NCBI GenBank assembly: GCA_031263295.1
Contig: JAISGC010000032.1
Span: forward strand, 1-15,535
Length of the DNA: 15,535 bases
DNA from: Rickettsiales bacterium
GTDB lineage: Bacteria > Pseudomonadota > Alphaproteobacteria > Rs-D84
Direction of reading: 5' to 3'
The notes under the pieces are model-generated. The model saw only the letters and a program-made list of their open reading frames with translations, was not told where the DNA came from and ran no database searches. Positions 6,861 through 13,232 of the stretch are shown here, piece by piece. The position numbers and the translations under genes are program-made. The stretch's first letter is position 1, and each line of letters begins with the position of its first letter.

Positions 6861-7859
6861 ATGGAATACTCTCTCGCAAGCATCGGAATCTTCGCCGCCA
6901 TAGTCGCGGGCTGCCTTTTGCTGGATCTCTTCGCCCACAGGCGCGACGCGGCCGTATCGGTCCGGTCGGCGGCCCTGTGGTCCGCGTTCTGGATAATCGT
7001 GTCCCTCGGGTTCGCGATGTATATCCGGGCCGGACACGGGCCGGACGACGCGTTCGCGTTCCTGTCGGGATATGTGCTGGAAAAAACCCTGTCCATCGAC
7101 AACCTGTTCGTTCTGATGGCAATTTTCGCGAACTTCCAGATACCCGAAAAGTATCAGCATCGCGTGCTTTATTACGGAATAATCGGCGCGCTGGTTCTGC
7201 GCATAGCGTTCGTCGCATTGGGCGGCGCCGTCGTGTCTCATTTCGGCGGGACGGCGCTCGCCGTCTTCGGCCTGTTCATAATATGGTCGGCCGTCAAGAT
7301 GGCCCAGGCCGCCGGAATCGGGCTTTTGGCCTGGTCCATGTTCCGGCGCGGGCGCGCGCGGAAAAAACAGCCCGAGAAAAAGGAAGACTTCAAGAACCAC
7401 TGGTCGGTTCGCCTGTTCGGGAAAATGTTCAGGACAACGCCGAGGCTCGACGGCAACCGCTTTTTCTCCGCGGGCGCGGCGACCCCTCTGTTCCTGTGTC
7501 TTCTGACCATAGAGTTCGCCGACATTATGTTCGCATTCGACAGCGTGCCCGCGGTCATCGCGATAACCGGCAAGCCCTTCCTGGTCTATACCAGCAATAT
7601 ATTCGCGATTCTCGGAATGCGCTCGCTCTATTTCTGCCTGGCGGCCATGAAGCGATCCTTGGTCCATCTCGACAAGGCGGTTATCGCGATACTGCTTTAT
7701 ATCGGCGCCAAAATGCTCGGCGAGGTGTTTTTCGGAATGCACGCGTCGGCGGGATCGTCCCTGATCGTGGTGCTCGGGCTGATGCTCGCGGGCGTGGCGG
7801 CGTCCTTTATCTGGCCGGGCGGAAAAGTCCGGCGCGGAAAAAAGCGCGGCGGCGCCTAG
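6861..7859 (+). CDS. TerC/Alx family integral membrane protein (probable metal transporter)
   Basis: This 332-residue inner-membrane protein of about eight to nine helices belongs to the TerC family, whose members Alx and MntP-like proteins are linked to manganese export and tellurite resistance. Signatures are EKTLSIDNLFVL (74-85), with acidic residues in the membrane, and EFADIMFAFDSVPA (218-231). A charged cytoplasmic loop (about 161-198) is rich in Lys and Arg, as in Alx (321 residues). Alx genes in E. coli are governed by an RNA leader of the yybP-ykoY type; here a TATAGT ends 6 bases before the ATG, leaving no room for one. A Shine-Dalgarno site is not seen. The last codons overlap the stop of the convergent gene at 7856 by 4 bases. 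The substrate is inferred from the family. Confidence 0.9.
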   Translation: MEYSLASIGIFAAIVAGCLLLDLFAHRRDAAVSVRSAALWSAFWIIVSLGFAMYIRAGHGPDDAFAFLSGYVLEKTLSIDNLFVLMAIFANFQIPEKYQHRVLYYGIIGALVLRIAFVALGGAVVSHFGGTALAVFGLFIIWSAVKMAQAAGIGLLAWSMFRRGRARKKQPEKKEDFKNHWSVRLFGKMFRTTPRLDGNRFFSAGAATPLFLCLLTIEFADIMFAFDSVPAVIAITGKPFLVYTSNIFAILGMRSLYFCLAAMKRSLVHLDKAVIAILLYIGAKMLGEVFFGMHASAGSSLIVVLGLMLAGVAASFIWPGGKVRRGKKRGGA

Positions 7860-8314
7860 GCCGTTTCCCGGCCCGCTTTAAGGACCGCGCGAGCAATGCG
7901 GATTTCAAGCGCCGTCACCGCCGCCTCGTGCTGGGCCGAGAAATCTGGCCTCGGGTAATTTCTTTCGTCCGCCGTGGCCGCGACCTTTTGCCGCAATTCC
8001 TCCATCGGCATCGTCATCAGCCCCCGCGCGTATTGCAGATTGTTCATGCCCCAGAAATAATATGTATGCGCAATCCAGGAATCCGCCGTGCTTGCCAGTG
8101 CCGCCGCAATCGGCGCGTGGATGCGTTCGAGGTCCGATTTGTTCGCCTCGAAAAACTCGGTCTCCCGGACCCATCCGGCCATTTCCACGAAATATTTCGC
8201 GGTCGATTTGGCGCGCGCTATCGGTTTGACGAACACATCGGCGAGCCATTTCTTGAAATCCCGGCCCGCGACGCGCGCGGCCTCTTTCGCAAAATCTTTT
8301 TTCGTGAAATACAT
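7856..8314 (-). CDS. Hypothetical protein, 152 residues, soluble and helical
   Basis: I do not recognise this protein. It has no signal peptide or membrane helix and looks largely alpha-helical, with a basic, aromatic N-terminus (MYFTKKDFAKEAARVAGRD) and Ala-rich later helices. Its base composition matches the GC-rich neighbours, so it seems native. The start is well supported: AAAAAGGA lies 7-8 bases upstream, and a promoter at 8340-8367 precedes it. It overlaps the 3' end of the TerC gene by 4 bases tail to tail, and is divergent from the AT-rich gene at 8449. Confidence 0.75.
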   Translation of the reverse strand: MYFTKKDFAKEAARVAGRDFKKWLADVFVKPIARAKSTAKYFVEMAGWVRETEFFEANKSDLERIHAPIAAALASTADSWIAHTYYFWGMNNLQYARGLMTMPMEELRQKVAATADERNYPRPDFSAQHEAAVTALEIRIARAVLKAGRETA

Positions 8315-8339
8315 CGCCGGTCCTTTTTATTATACCGGC

Positions 8340-8367
8340 ATTATACAATGTTTGTGAAAAAATCCAA
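8340..8367 (-). promoter_or_regulatory. Promoter of the 152-residue hypothetical gene
   Basis: On the minus strand TTGGAT (8362-8367) and TATAAT (8340-8345) are 16 bp apart. A second TATAAT follows a few bases downstream (about 8329-8334). The leader carries a good Shine-Dalgarno site. Confidence 0.5.
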
Positions 8368-8390
8368 CAACGCCTATGGTTCGCTTTTGT

Positions 8391-8419
8391 TTGACTCATA
8401 CATCATTTAATAATACAAT
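8391..8419 (+). promoter_or_regulatory. Promoter of the AT-rich gene pair
   Basis: TTGACT (8391-8396) and TACAAT (8414-8419) are separated by 17 bp, close to the sigma70 consensus. The predicted start near 8426 leaves a leader of about 22 bases. It is back-to-back with the promoter at 8340-8367. Confidence 0.55.
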
Positions 8420-8448
8420 CAAATCATAAAAAACTAGGCATTAAAATT

Positions 8449-9105
8449 ATGCATTATTTAGGCTATGCTCTTGGATTTATATCCGCCGCACTATTCTGCT
8501 ATGCTCTTGTTGCCGGATCAGAGAGGATTTTTGACGCCATATTTGACTATTTTGGCAAAAAAGAACCTCCTTTTAATCATATGCCAAAAATGAGCATAGA
8601 TGAAATAAAACAATTTATAAAAACAAATAAGAACAAAATTGTAGGAAAAAGAATAACGGCAACACTACTTCGCGGCGCAACTGACTTCACACAGGATAAA
8701 CCGATTGACTTTATACGCAATCCGATGCTATGGGAAGGACCAATAGTATTAAAATTAGGCGCCCACCAATTGGAATTCGACGCTAGTGCCGATTATTTCT
8801 CAATAAACTTTGACTCCCTTAAAATTCTCGGCGTCATAGATGTAAAAAATATGCCGCCCGAAGAGATTGAAAAATTAAATGCGTTCAGTCATGAATATTG
8901 GGATATATCGCATGCATTCCAAAAGGATATAATCGGACAGAAAATCAAAGGAATAAAGATCATGGATTCTTTATCGCCATTCACAGATATAAATGGAAAG
9001 ACCATAATAGAACAATACGATGTCGGGATTATGATAACCCTTGAAAACTCAAAAAGAATCCAAATCATAAACGCTATGGATTGGATCACTATGGAAATTA
9101 TATAA
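8449..9105 (+). CDS. Hypothetical membrane-anchored protein in AT-rich island
   Basis: I do not recognise this 218-residue protein. Residues 3-25 form one hydrophobic helix (YLGYALGFISAALFCYALVAG), so it is likely anchored in the inner membrane with a soluble C-terminal part. That part contains a mixed alpha/beta region ending in a run of likely strands (GIMITLENSKRIQIINAMDW). Codons are strongly A/T-biased (AAA, ATA, TTA), unlike the GC-rich genes on both sides, which suggests recent acquisition. It forms an apparent operon with the next gene, 13 bp downstream. The form (small membrane protein plus smaller membrane protein) fits many accessory pairs; no function can be assigned. Confidence 0.75.
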   Translation: MHYLGYALGFISAALFCYALVAGSERIFDAIFDYFGKKEPPFNHMPKMSIDEIKQFIKTNKNKIVGKRITATLLRGATDFTQDKPIDFIRNPMLWEGPIVLKLGAHQLEFDASADYFSINFDSLKILGVIDVKNMPPEEIEKLNAFSHEYWDISHAFQKDIIGQKIKGIKIMDSLSPFTDINGKTIIEQYDVGIMITLENSKRIQIINAMDWITMEII

Positions 9106-9118
9106 TCAAGATACAATA

Positions 9119-9457
9119 ATGAAAAACTATAAAAAGATTATTAAATACACAACTTATGGGGTGTTGCTTTATATCGCGATTCAGGGCATTCTCGCATTTT
9201 CTGTTTGGCATAGGAATATGCGGGAAATGAAACTTGCCAGACAATGGACAATTGAACATTTCCAAAAAGGCGGCCTACATACCGAAGATTTATCAAAAGA
9301 ATTAGACGAACAACGAGCATATTTCGTCGTAAAGGCAGGCTACGAAAACTCTCATCGTAAAAATATTATAAATGCATGGCTCAGAGGGTATGTGTTTAAC
9401 TCAATCTTTATTATTACAAATCACTTTGTTTTTCGTCCGTTCGGATTAGGGTATTAA
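9119..9457 (+). CDS. Hypothetical small membrane protein in AT-rich island
   Basis: This 112-residue protein is unknown to me. It has an N-terminal hydrophobic helix (about 9-28, TTYGVLLYIAIQGILAFSVW) followed by a charged stretch (REMKLARQWTIEHFQKGG, EDLSKELDEQRAYF) and a more hydrophobic end (about 92-112). It starts 13 bp after the preceding gene and shares its AT-rich codon use, so the two were probably acquired together. No good Shine-Dalgarno site precedes it. It ends just before the tRNA-Ser remnant at 9468. Confidence 0.68.
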   Translation: MKNYKKIIKYTTYGVLLYIAIQGILAFSVWHRNMREMKLARQWTIEHFQKGGLHTEDLSKELDEQRAYFVVKAGYENSHRKNIINAWLRGYVFNSIFIITNHFVFRPFGLGY

Positions 9458-9467
9458 ATTACTTCAA

Positions 9468-9630
9468 TGGCGGAGCGTATAGGAGTCGCTCGTCCGCCTG
9501 CGGCGGCCTGCGCGTATCCTCGTTCTCGTTTTGCTTGGGCCCAGAGGCCCTTCGCAAAACTGCGCTCGCCTGCGGCTCGCTGACTCGGATTCGAACCTAT
9601 CGGTTCTCCCGGCCTATGCGCGCCCCTTCA
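9468..9630 (-). pseudogene. tRNA-Ser remnant interrupted by a PalE element
   Basis: Positions 9468-9488 repeat exactly the 3' end of the intact tRNA-Ser gene (9668-9688), including CCA. On the minus strand the T-arm start ATAGGTTCGA appears at about 9589-9600, preceded by a plausible variable-arm piece (CCGGGAGAACC). Between the two halves of the T loop lies a PalE element (9487-9588), flanked by AAT on one side and ACT on the other. No acceptor 5' strand, D arm or anticodon arm is visible, so it is a truncated and interrupted copy. Confidence 0.65.
9487..9588 (-). repeat. PalE palindromic element, copy 1, inside the tRNA-Ser remnant
   Basis: The reverse complement begins CCGAGTCAGCGAG and ends GCGGACGAGCG, matching the two identical 97-bp copies at 13527-13623 and 13833-13929. 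It differs in its central hairpin: the loop between TTTTGC and GCAAAA here holds an extra small hairpin, GGGCC-CAGA-GGCCC. Confidence 0.75.
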
Positions 9631-9667
9631 CATAAAACAAAACACCCTCCGGGAGTTTTGTTTTATG
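9631..9667 (-). terminator. Perfect hairpin at the 3' end of tRNA-Ser
   Basis: A perfect 13-bp stem pairs CATAAAACAAAAC (9631-9643) with GTTTTGTTTTATG (9655-9667), with an inner CCC/GGG pairing. On the minus strand it begins directly after the CCA of the tRNA and ends in a T-rich arm, so it probably stops transcription of the tRNA gene. Confidence 0.55.
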
Positions 9668-9755
9668 TGGCGGAGCGTATAGGAGTCGAACCTATTCACA
9701 GGTTTCCCCGTGTACGGTTTAGCAAACCGCTGCCTTACCGTTCGGCCAACGCTCC
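9668..9755 (-). tRNA. tRNA-Ser (anticodon GCT)
   Basis: On the minus strand the 88-base gene begins GGAGCGTTGGCCGAACGG and ends ACGCTCCGCCA. It has a 7-bp acceptor stem, an encoded CCA, an anticodon loop TTGCTAA (GCT, reading AGC/AGT), a long variable arm (CACGGGG-AAA-CCTGTG) typical of class II tRNAs, and the T arm ATAGG-TTCGACT-CCTAT. Confidence 0.97.
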
Positions 9756-9800
9756 GGCCCGCGCATTTTACAATACAAAGGGTAGATTGCAAGGAATAAA

Positions 9801-9882
9801 AAGGACTAGGACTAGGTGGAGCCCGTTGTTGCGCCGAAGCGCGATAACAAGCCACACCTAGTCCTAGTCCTAATCCTAGTCC
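9801..9882. repeat. PalC palindromic element, copy 2
   Basis: The arms are AAGGACTAGGACTAGG on the left and CCTAGTCCTAGTCC plus AATCC/AGTCC units on the right, around a centre (GTTGTTGCGCCGAAGCGCGA) related by inversion to the other PalC centres. It ends directly at the stop codon of the PagL-like gene (9883-9885) and lies between that gene and tRNA-Ser. Confidence 0.85.
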
Positions 9883-10518
9883 CTAGAAATTTCTGGTCGC
9901 GCCGAGGCCAAAGAAATTATAGGAATTGTTCACAAGGTCCGTGCTGCCGTTCGAAAAGTGCTGGCTGAATATCTCCATATTCCACATCTCCGAAACGCGC
10001 ATTCCGACAAACGCCTTCAAGCCGAAAATCAGCTTCGTTCCGATGCGCTCGTTCTGGTGCGCCTGCATTCCCATGCCCATTCCGGCGCCAGCCCACCAGC
10101 GCTCGCCCGACAGCAGCGCCGCGTCTTCGGAAAAATACACCATCGCGTCGCTGTAATTTTCCCAGTCCCATTCCGCCATCGGCGCGGCATCGTCGGGCGC
10201 GTAATTTTTCGTCTTGCCGAAGCCCATGGTTCCCGCGACATCGACATTCTGGCGCGCGGGCAGGCCGAAGAAAGTGTTCGGCATCGAATAGGCGATATGC
10301 GCCAGATAAAACGGAACGATATGCCCGTCCGGATATAAATATGTGCCGTCGGTCCCCTGGCCCAGATAGACCGAAATCTGGCGCGCGGCGCCATTAAACA
10401 TCGGGTTTGCGCCTGCGGCGCCGGTAATGAGCAATGCGCAGTGAGCAATGAGCAATAGGAACTTGCTATGACTTTTTTGCGTGCTTGTATTGCTCATTGC
10501 TCGTTGCTCACTGCTCAT
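9883..10518 (-). CDS. PagL-like outer-membrane lipid A deacylase (acyloxyacyl hydrolase)
   Basis: The 211-residue product has a signal peptide with hydrophobic core at about 20-36 and cleavage probably after AGA (37). The mature barrel ends in ...LGATRNF. The segment QHFSNGSTDLVNNSYN (186-201) matches the PagL active-site pattern HxSNG with a downstream Asn: His187 and Ser189 would be catalytic, and PagL removes the 3-O acyl chain of lipid A. Family assignment rests on this motif and the barrel pattern, so it is moderate. The start overlaps the stop of the FtsX-like gene (ATGA, 10515-10518), implying coupled translation. Palindrome PalF encodes residues 1-10 and 21-31, including the signal core LLLIAHCALLI. 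It is the last gene of a three-gene operon. Confidence 0.58.
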   Translation of the reverse strand: MSSEQRAMSNTSTQKSHSKFLLLIAHCALLITGAAGANPMFNGAARQISVYLGQGTDGTYLYPDGHIVPFYLAHIAYSMPNTFFGLPARQNVDVAGTMGFGKTKNYAPDDAAPMAEWDWENYSDAMVYFSEDAALLSGERWWAGAGMGMGMQAHQNERIGTKLIFGLKAFVGMRVSEMWNMEIFSQHFSNGSTDLVNNSYNFFGLGATRNF

Positions 10519-10519
10519 T
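10426..10519. repeat. PalF palindromic element spanning the FtsX-like/PagL-like junction
   Basis: The arms at 10426-10457 and 10488-10519 are 32-base inverted repeats with about four mismatches, built from GAGCAAT/GAGCAGT/GAGCAAC 7-mers. The element covers the last codon of the ftsX-like gene and the first 31 codons of the pagL-like gene, giving the latter its start codon and its hydrophobic signal core. Confidence 0.8.
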
Positions 10520-11336
10520 TTAATATCCTTGTTGTCGTGCGGCCCGCGGCGATTGAAATCGCGGCGACCAGCACTGCGGCCAGAATCGCGAGGACGAGCG
10601 CGTCGCCTCCGTCGAAACTCATATTAGCCAACAGCCCCGTTCTGGACCGCGCGGACAGGCCGTTGACCAAGAGCATAAACACGCAGGCCGCGCCTGCCCC
10701 CGCCGTCGCCGCCAGCAATGATATTTTCAGCATTGCCTTCTGAATCTGGCGCGCTATGTATCCGTTGGTCGCGCCGACCTGATTGAGTATTCCAATCTCG
10801 CGCGCGTGAATCAGAATTATATTCTTCACCGAGTGGATTATTATCAGGCCCAACGCGCCGAGGACCAGCGCGAACAGCACCGCCGCGAGCAGGATGATTT
10901 TTATTCCGACCGCGCGGTCGGGCGCCGCGCCGCGGCCGTATGTGAATCGCAATTTCGCGGCCTCTGCGCGCTTGGCGACGGCGTCGAGGCCCGCGGCATT
11001 CGCGGCCTTGACGCGGGTCATAGCCGGAATGTATCCCGCCAATGCGTCCGCGTTTTTAATCCATGCGGACAATAATTTTTCCGATTCTTTTTTGTCTATG
11101 ACCTCGGCCGATTCTATTTGCGCGCCCGCGTCAATGACGAGTTTTTTCATAGCCGCCGCATCGCCCTGCAAGATTCCCGTGCGCGCGAGATCCGCGTCGA
11201 GGCGCCCGACCGCGCCGCCCGTCGACATCGCCACGCCCGCGGTCAGCGCGATTAGAAATGTAAGGAATCCAATCAGCGCGAACAGGAATCGCCGCTGGTC
11301 GTCCACGAATGAAAATACCGATCCGCCGCGCGCCAT
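10515..11336 (-). CDS. ftsX: FtsX-like cell division ABC transporter permease
   Basis: This 273-residue inner-membrane protein has FtsX topology: one N-terminal helix (about 16-38, FLFALIGFLTFLIALTAGVAM), a soluble periplasmic domain (about 40-140), and three helices in the C-terminal half. The segment HAREIGILNQVGATNGYIARQ is the coupling-helix region typical of FtsX. FtsX works with the ATPase FtsE to activate septal peptidoglycan hydrolases. ftsE is not in the window, which is unusual, since ftsE and ftsX are normally adjacent; the partner here is an unknown membrane protein one base upstream. Its end falls in palindrome PalF, so the last residues (ILK) may have been altered by the insertion. 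Confidence 0.85.
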   Translation of the reverse strand: MARGGSVFSFVDDQRRFLFALIGFLTFLIALTAGVAMSTGGAVGRLDADLARTGILQGDAAAMKKLVIDAGAQIESAEVIDKKESEKLLSAWIKNADALAGYIPAMTRVKAANAAGLDAVAKRAEAAKLRFTYGRGAAPDRAVGIKIILLAAVLFALVLGALGLIIIHSVKNIILIHAREIGILNQVGATNGYIARQIQKAMLKISLLAATAGAGAACVFMLLVNGLSARSRTGLLANMSFDGGDALVLAILAAVLVAAISIAAGRTTTRILK

Positions 11337-11337
11337 C

Positions 11338-12234
11338 TTATAATATCGCCGCCGCTCCGAACAAGAACGCTATGAATCCCGCGACCGCGATATTGAATCC
11401 GACCGCGACCCAGGCCAATTTCGGCAGGGCCGCGACGATAACCTTGGGCCCGCGCCAGAAATAAATCACCGCGAAGAACGCAATCAGGAACAACTCCCAC
11501 GCGCTGCCGAGGACGGCCATCGCGACGATAATCGCGGCGAGCGCGGCTTGCCCGCGCATATCGTCCAAGAGAAAATCCCTCAACTTCGGAAACCATTTCG
11601 ATTTGAGCGCTATCGATTTATTGCCCTCGGCGGCCCCTGTGAACAAAGCGCCGTATTGAAAGAGCGCGTATCCGAACGGAAACATCAGCAGCGTCTGCAA
11701 TTTGTTCGCCCCCGCCGCGACGGAGAATCTGGCCAGCGCCGCAATCATTCCGACGACCGCGATAACGACCAAAACCGCGAACGGCCACGCCCAATCCGAA
11801 TATTTCGCATATTCGCTCAGGCACCAGGCGGCGGCGGCCGCAACCGACATCCAGAAGGCGAAGAAGAACAGAAGCGCGACGAATCCGCGCCGGTCGAGGC
11901 TGCGCCGCGGCATCATCGCGAACATACCGAACGCGTAAATCGCAGCCGCCGCCCCGATCCACGCGGGCAGGTTTTCGAGCATCGATTCCCACAGCACCGC
12001 GAGCGCGGTCGCGGTCGGGACCGGCGGCAATCCCGCCAGCGCCAATTGAACATTTATCCCAATGATTCCGACGGCAACCAGGAAGACGACGAACACGGCC
12101 AGAAATCCGGCCGCGCGCCCCAGCCATCCCTTCCAGCCCTGGGACATATCGGGAGTGAACAGCCAGCGCAATATGGATACACCTTTCGACACAACGGCAG
12201 ATTCTTTTTTTATTGTTCTTTTTTTAGCAACCAT
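11338..12234 (-). CDS. Unknown multi-pass inner-membrane protein
   Basis: I do not recognise this 298-residue protein. A short basic N-terminus (MVAKKRTIKKES) precedes seven or eight hydrophobic helices rich in Ala, Phe and Val, with connecting loops containing MPRRSLDRRG and the segment SIALKSKWFPKLRDFLLDDMRGQ. It has no nucleotide-binding or catalytic motif that I can see. The start is supported by AAGGAT 7 bases upstream and a TATAAT nearby (minus strand, about 12259-12264). It begins the operon with the FtsX-like and PagL-like genes, with a single base before the FtsX-like start, so a role in cell envelope growth is plausible but only inferred. Confidence 0.8.
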   Translation of the reverse strand: MVAKKRTIKKESAVVSKGVSILRWLFTPDMSQGWKGWLGRAAGFLAVFVVFLVAVGIIGINVQLALAGLPPVPTATALAVLWESMLENLPAWIGAAAAIYAFGMFAMMPRRSLDRRGFVALLFFFAFWMSVAAAAAWCLSEYAKYSDWAWPFAVLVVIAVVGMIAALARFSVAAGANKLQTLLMFPFGYALFQYGALFTGAAEGNKSIALKSKWFPKLRDFLLDDMRGQAALAAIIVAMAVLGSAWELFLIAFFAVIYFWRGPKVIVAALPKLAWVAVGFNIAVAGFIAFLFGAAAIL

Positions 12235-12276
12235 TATTTATCCTTTTTATGTTTGCATTATTATAACACATCTTTT

Positions 12277-12461
12277 ACAAAAGTTCCGAAGGAACTTTTG
12301 TCATTCCCGCGCAGGCGGGAATAGGGCTTTTAACCTTATAACAACAAACTTGTCTCACATACAAATGTAATTGGTAAAACAAGTAGTATCTGAATGTAAG
12401 GTTTAGAGCCCTGGCCCCGCCTGCGCGGGGCTGACAAAAATCTTTCAGATTTTTGTCAAAA
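12277..12461. repeat. PalD palindromic element, copy 2 (inverted)
   Basis: The left hairpin is ACAAAAGTTCC-GAA-GGAACTTTTGT (12277-12301) and the right one TGACAAAAATCT-TTC-AGATTTTTGTCA (12432-12458). The centre is inverted relative to copy 1 (AAAACAAGTAGTATCTGAAT followed by GTAAGGTTTAGAGCCC). The right-hand box reads GCCCCGCCTGCGCGGGGC in place of ATTCCCGC..GCGGGAAT: both sides of the stem changed together. Confidence 0.88.
12432..12458 (-). terminator. Terminator-like hairpin carrying the sufC stop codon
   Basis: A perfect 12-bp stem, TGACAAAAATCT / AGATTTTTGTCA, is the terminal hairpin of PalD copy 2. On the minus strand it starts with TGA, the stop codon of sufC, and runs into a T-rich arm, so it probably terminates the sufC transcript as well. 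Confidence 0.55.
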
Positions 12462-13082
12462 AGATATCTCGTCCGTCGCCTTGAAAAATACATCCTGGTG
12501 AGTTATTACAAGAAATGTGGTCTCTTTCATATCGTCTATGATTTTTCCAAACAGCGTCCGCGCGTTGAGGTCGGCGCCGGAATCCATCTCGTCCAAGACG
12601 GCCATTTTCGGACGGATTAAAAGCAGGCGCAGAAACGACAGACGCTTTTTTTCGCCGCCGGAAAATCCGACATTGACGCTGCGCCCGAGCCAGGCGTCCG
12701 GTATGTCGAGCGCGGCCGCCGCCGCCTTCAACGCCGTCATAAACTCTCCCATTGGCCGGTCGCCGAAGTGGGACATATAAGAGTGTTTCAGAAATGTCAT
12801 AACGGACAGGCCCGGGATTTCGGGAACTACCTGCTGGCCCACGAATAATCCCGCGCGCGCGCGCGCGTCTGTTTTCAGTTTTGTAATATCCGCGCCGTCG
12901 AAAATAATCCGGCCCGAAACCTCGTAATCTGGATCGCCCAATATCGCATTGACGAGCGTCGTTTTGCCCGCGCCGTTCGCGCCGCGAAGGACCGCTCGCG
13001 CGCCCGTCGCGACAGACAGGCTCACATTATTCAGAAGCGATTTACCCGCAATGGAAACCGAAAGATTTTCAACTTGAAGCAT
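12456..13082 (-). CDS. sufC: Fe-S assembly ATPase SufC, C-terminally truncated
   Basis: This 208-residue ABC-type ATPase powers the SufBCD scaffold. Walker A is GANGAGKTT (34-42), the Q-loop region reads VGQQVVPEIPG (81-91), the ABC signature is NVGFSGGEKKR (137-147), Walker B with D-loop is MAVLDEMDSGADL (160-172) and the H-loop is LVITHQ (191-196). The SufC-specific SGGEKKR and DExDSG strings distinguish it from other ABC ATPases. Typical SufC is about 250 residues; this one ends right after the H-loop region, lacking the last two strands and helix. The truncation coincides exactly with PalD copy 2, whose hairpin provides the TGA stop. The gene is separate from sufB (5126-6415), which is uncommon, and appears to be transcribed without a leader. 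Confidence 0.9.
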   Translation of the reverse strand: MLQVENLSVSIAGKSLLNNVSLSVATGARAVLRGANGAGKTTLVNAILGDPDYEVSGRIIFDGADITKLKTDARARAGLFVGQQVVPEIPGLSVMTFLKHSYMSHFGDRPMGEFMTALKAAAAALDIPDAWLGRSVNVGFSGGEKKRLSFLRLLLIRPKMAVLDEMDSGADLNARTLFGKIIDDMKETTFLVITHQDVFFKATDEISF

Positions 13083-13088
13083 AGTCTT

Positions 13089-13117
13089 ATTTTATGATAA
13101 AATCGGGCCGTATGCAA
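13089..13117 (-). promoter_or_regulatory. Promoter of sufC
   Basis: On the minus strand TTGCAT (13112-13117) and TAAAAT (13089-13094) are separated by 17 bp. Six bases lie between the -10 box and the ATG at 13082, predicting a leaderless mRNA as for sufB. Confidence 0.5.
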
Positions 13118-13206
13118 ATTATGTTTCAGCATTTTGCGTGTCTTTTCTGTCGGCCGACCGCCGACTGATTTTCCATAGCGCCCGCGCGGGCCGACCAAAC
13201 TATTTT
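13112..13206 (+). promoter_or_regulatory. Structured leader with a possible 18-codon upstream ORF
   Basis: An ATG at 13112 opens an 18-residue frame (MQIMFQHFACLFCRPTAD, stop at 13166-13168). Its end overlaps GTCGGC/GCCGAC (13149-13154 with 13160-13165). The same left strand can instead pair with GGCCGAC (13189-13195), and a GCCCGCGCGGGC palindrome and a short T-run (to 13206) follow. Mutually exclusive stems after a tiny ORF resemble an attenuator, but no clear Shine-Dalgarno site supports the small ORF, so this is weak. Confidence 0.3.
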
Positions 13207-13232
13207 TCAACACAAACCAAAGGATTTGCAAA

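Noticed and set aside
6825..7742. 305-codon minus-strand frame opposite the TerC gene
   Set aside because: Low-complexity His/Gln/Arg/Glu-rich product with no recognisable features; the plus strand encodes a clear TerC family protein.
6977..8410. 477-codon plus-strand frame overlapping the TerC gene and the 7856-8314 gene
   Set aside because: It is out of frame with TerC, extremely Arg-rich, and runs antisense through a gene that has a good promoter and ribosome site.
8449..9457. Toxin-immunity or toxin-antitoxin pair
   Set aside because: Only the two-gene layout and AT-rich composition suggest it; no toxin fold or motif can be seen.
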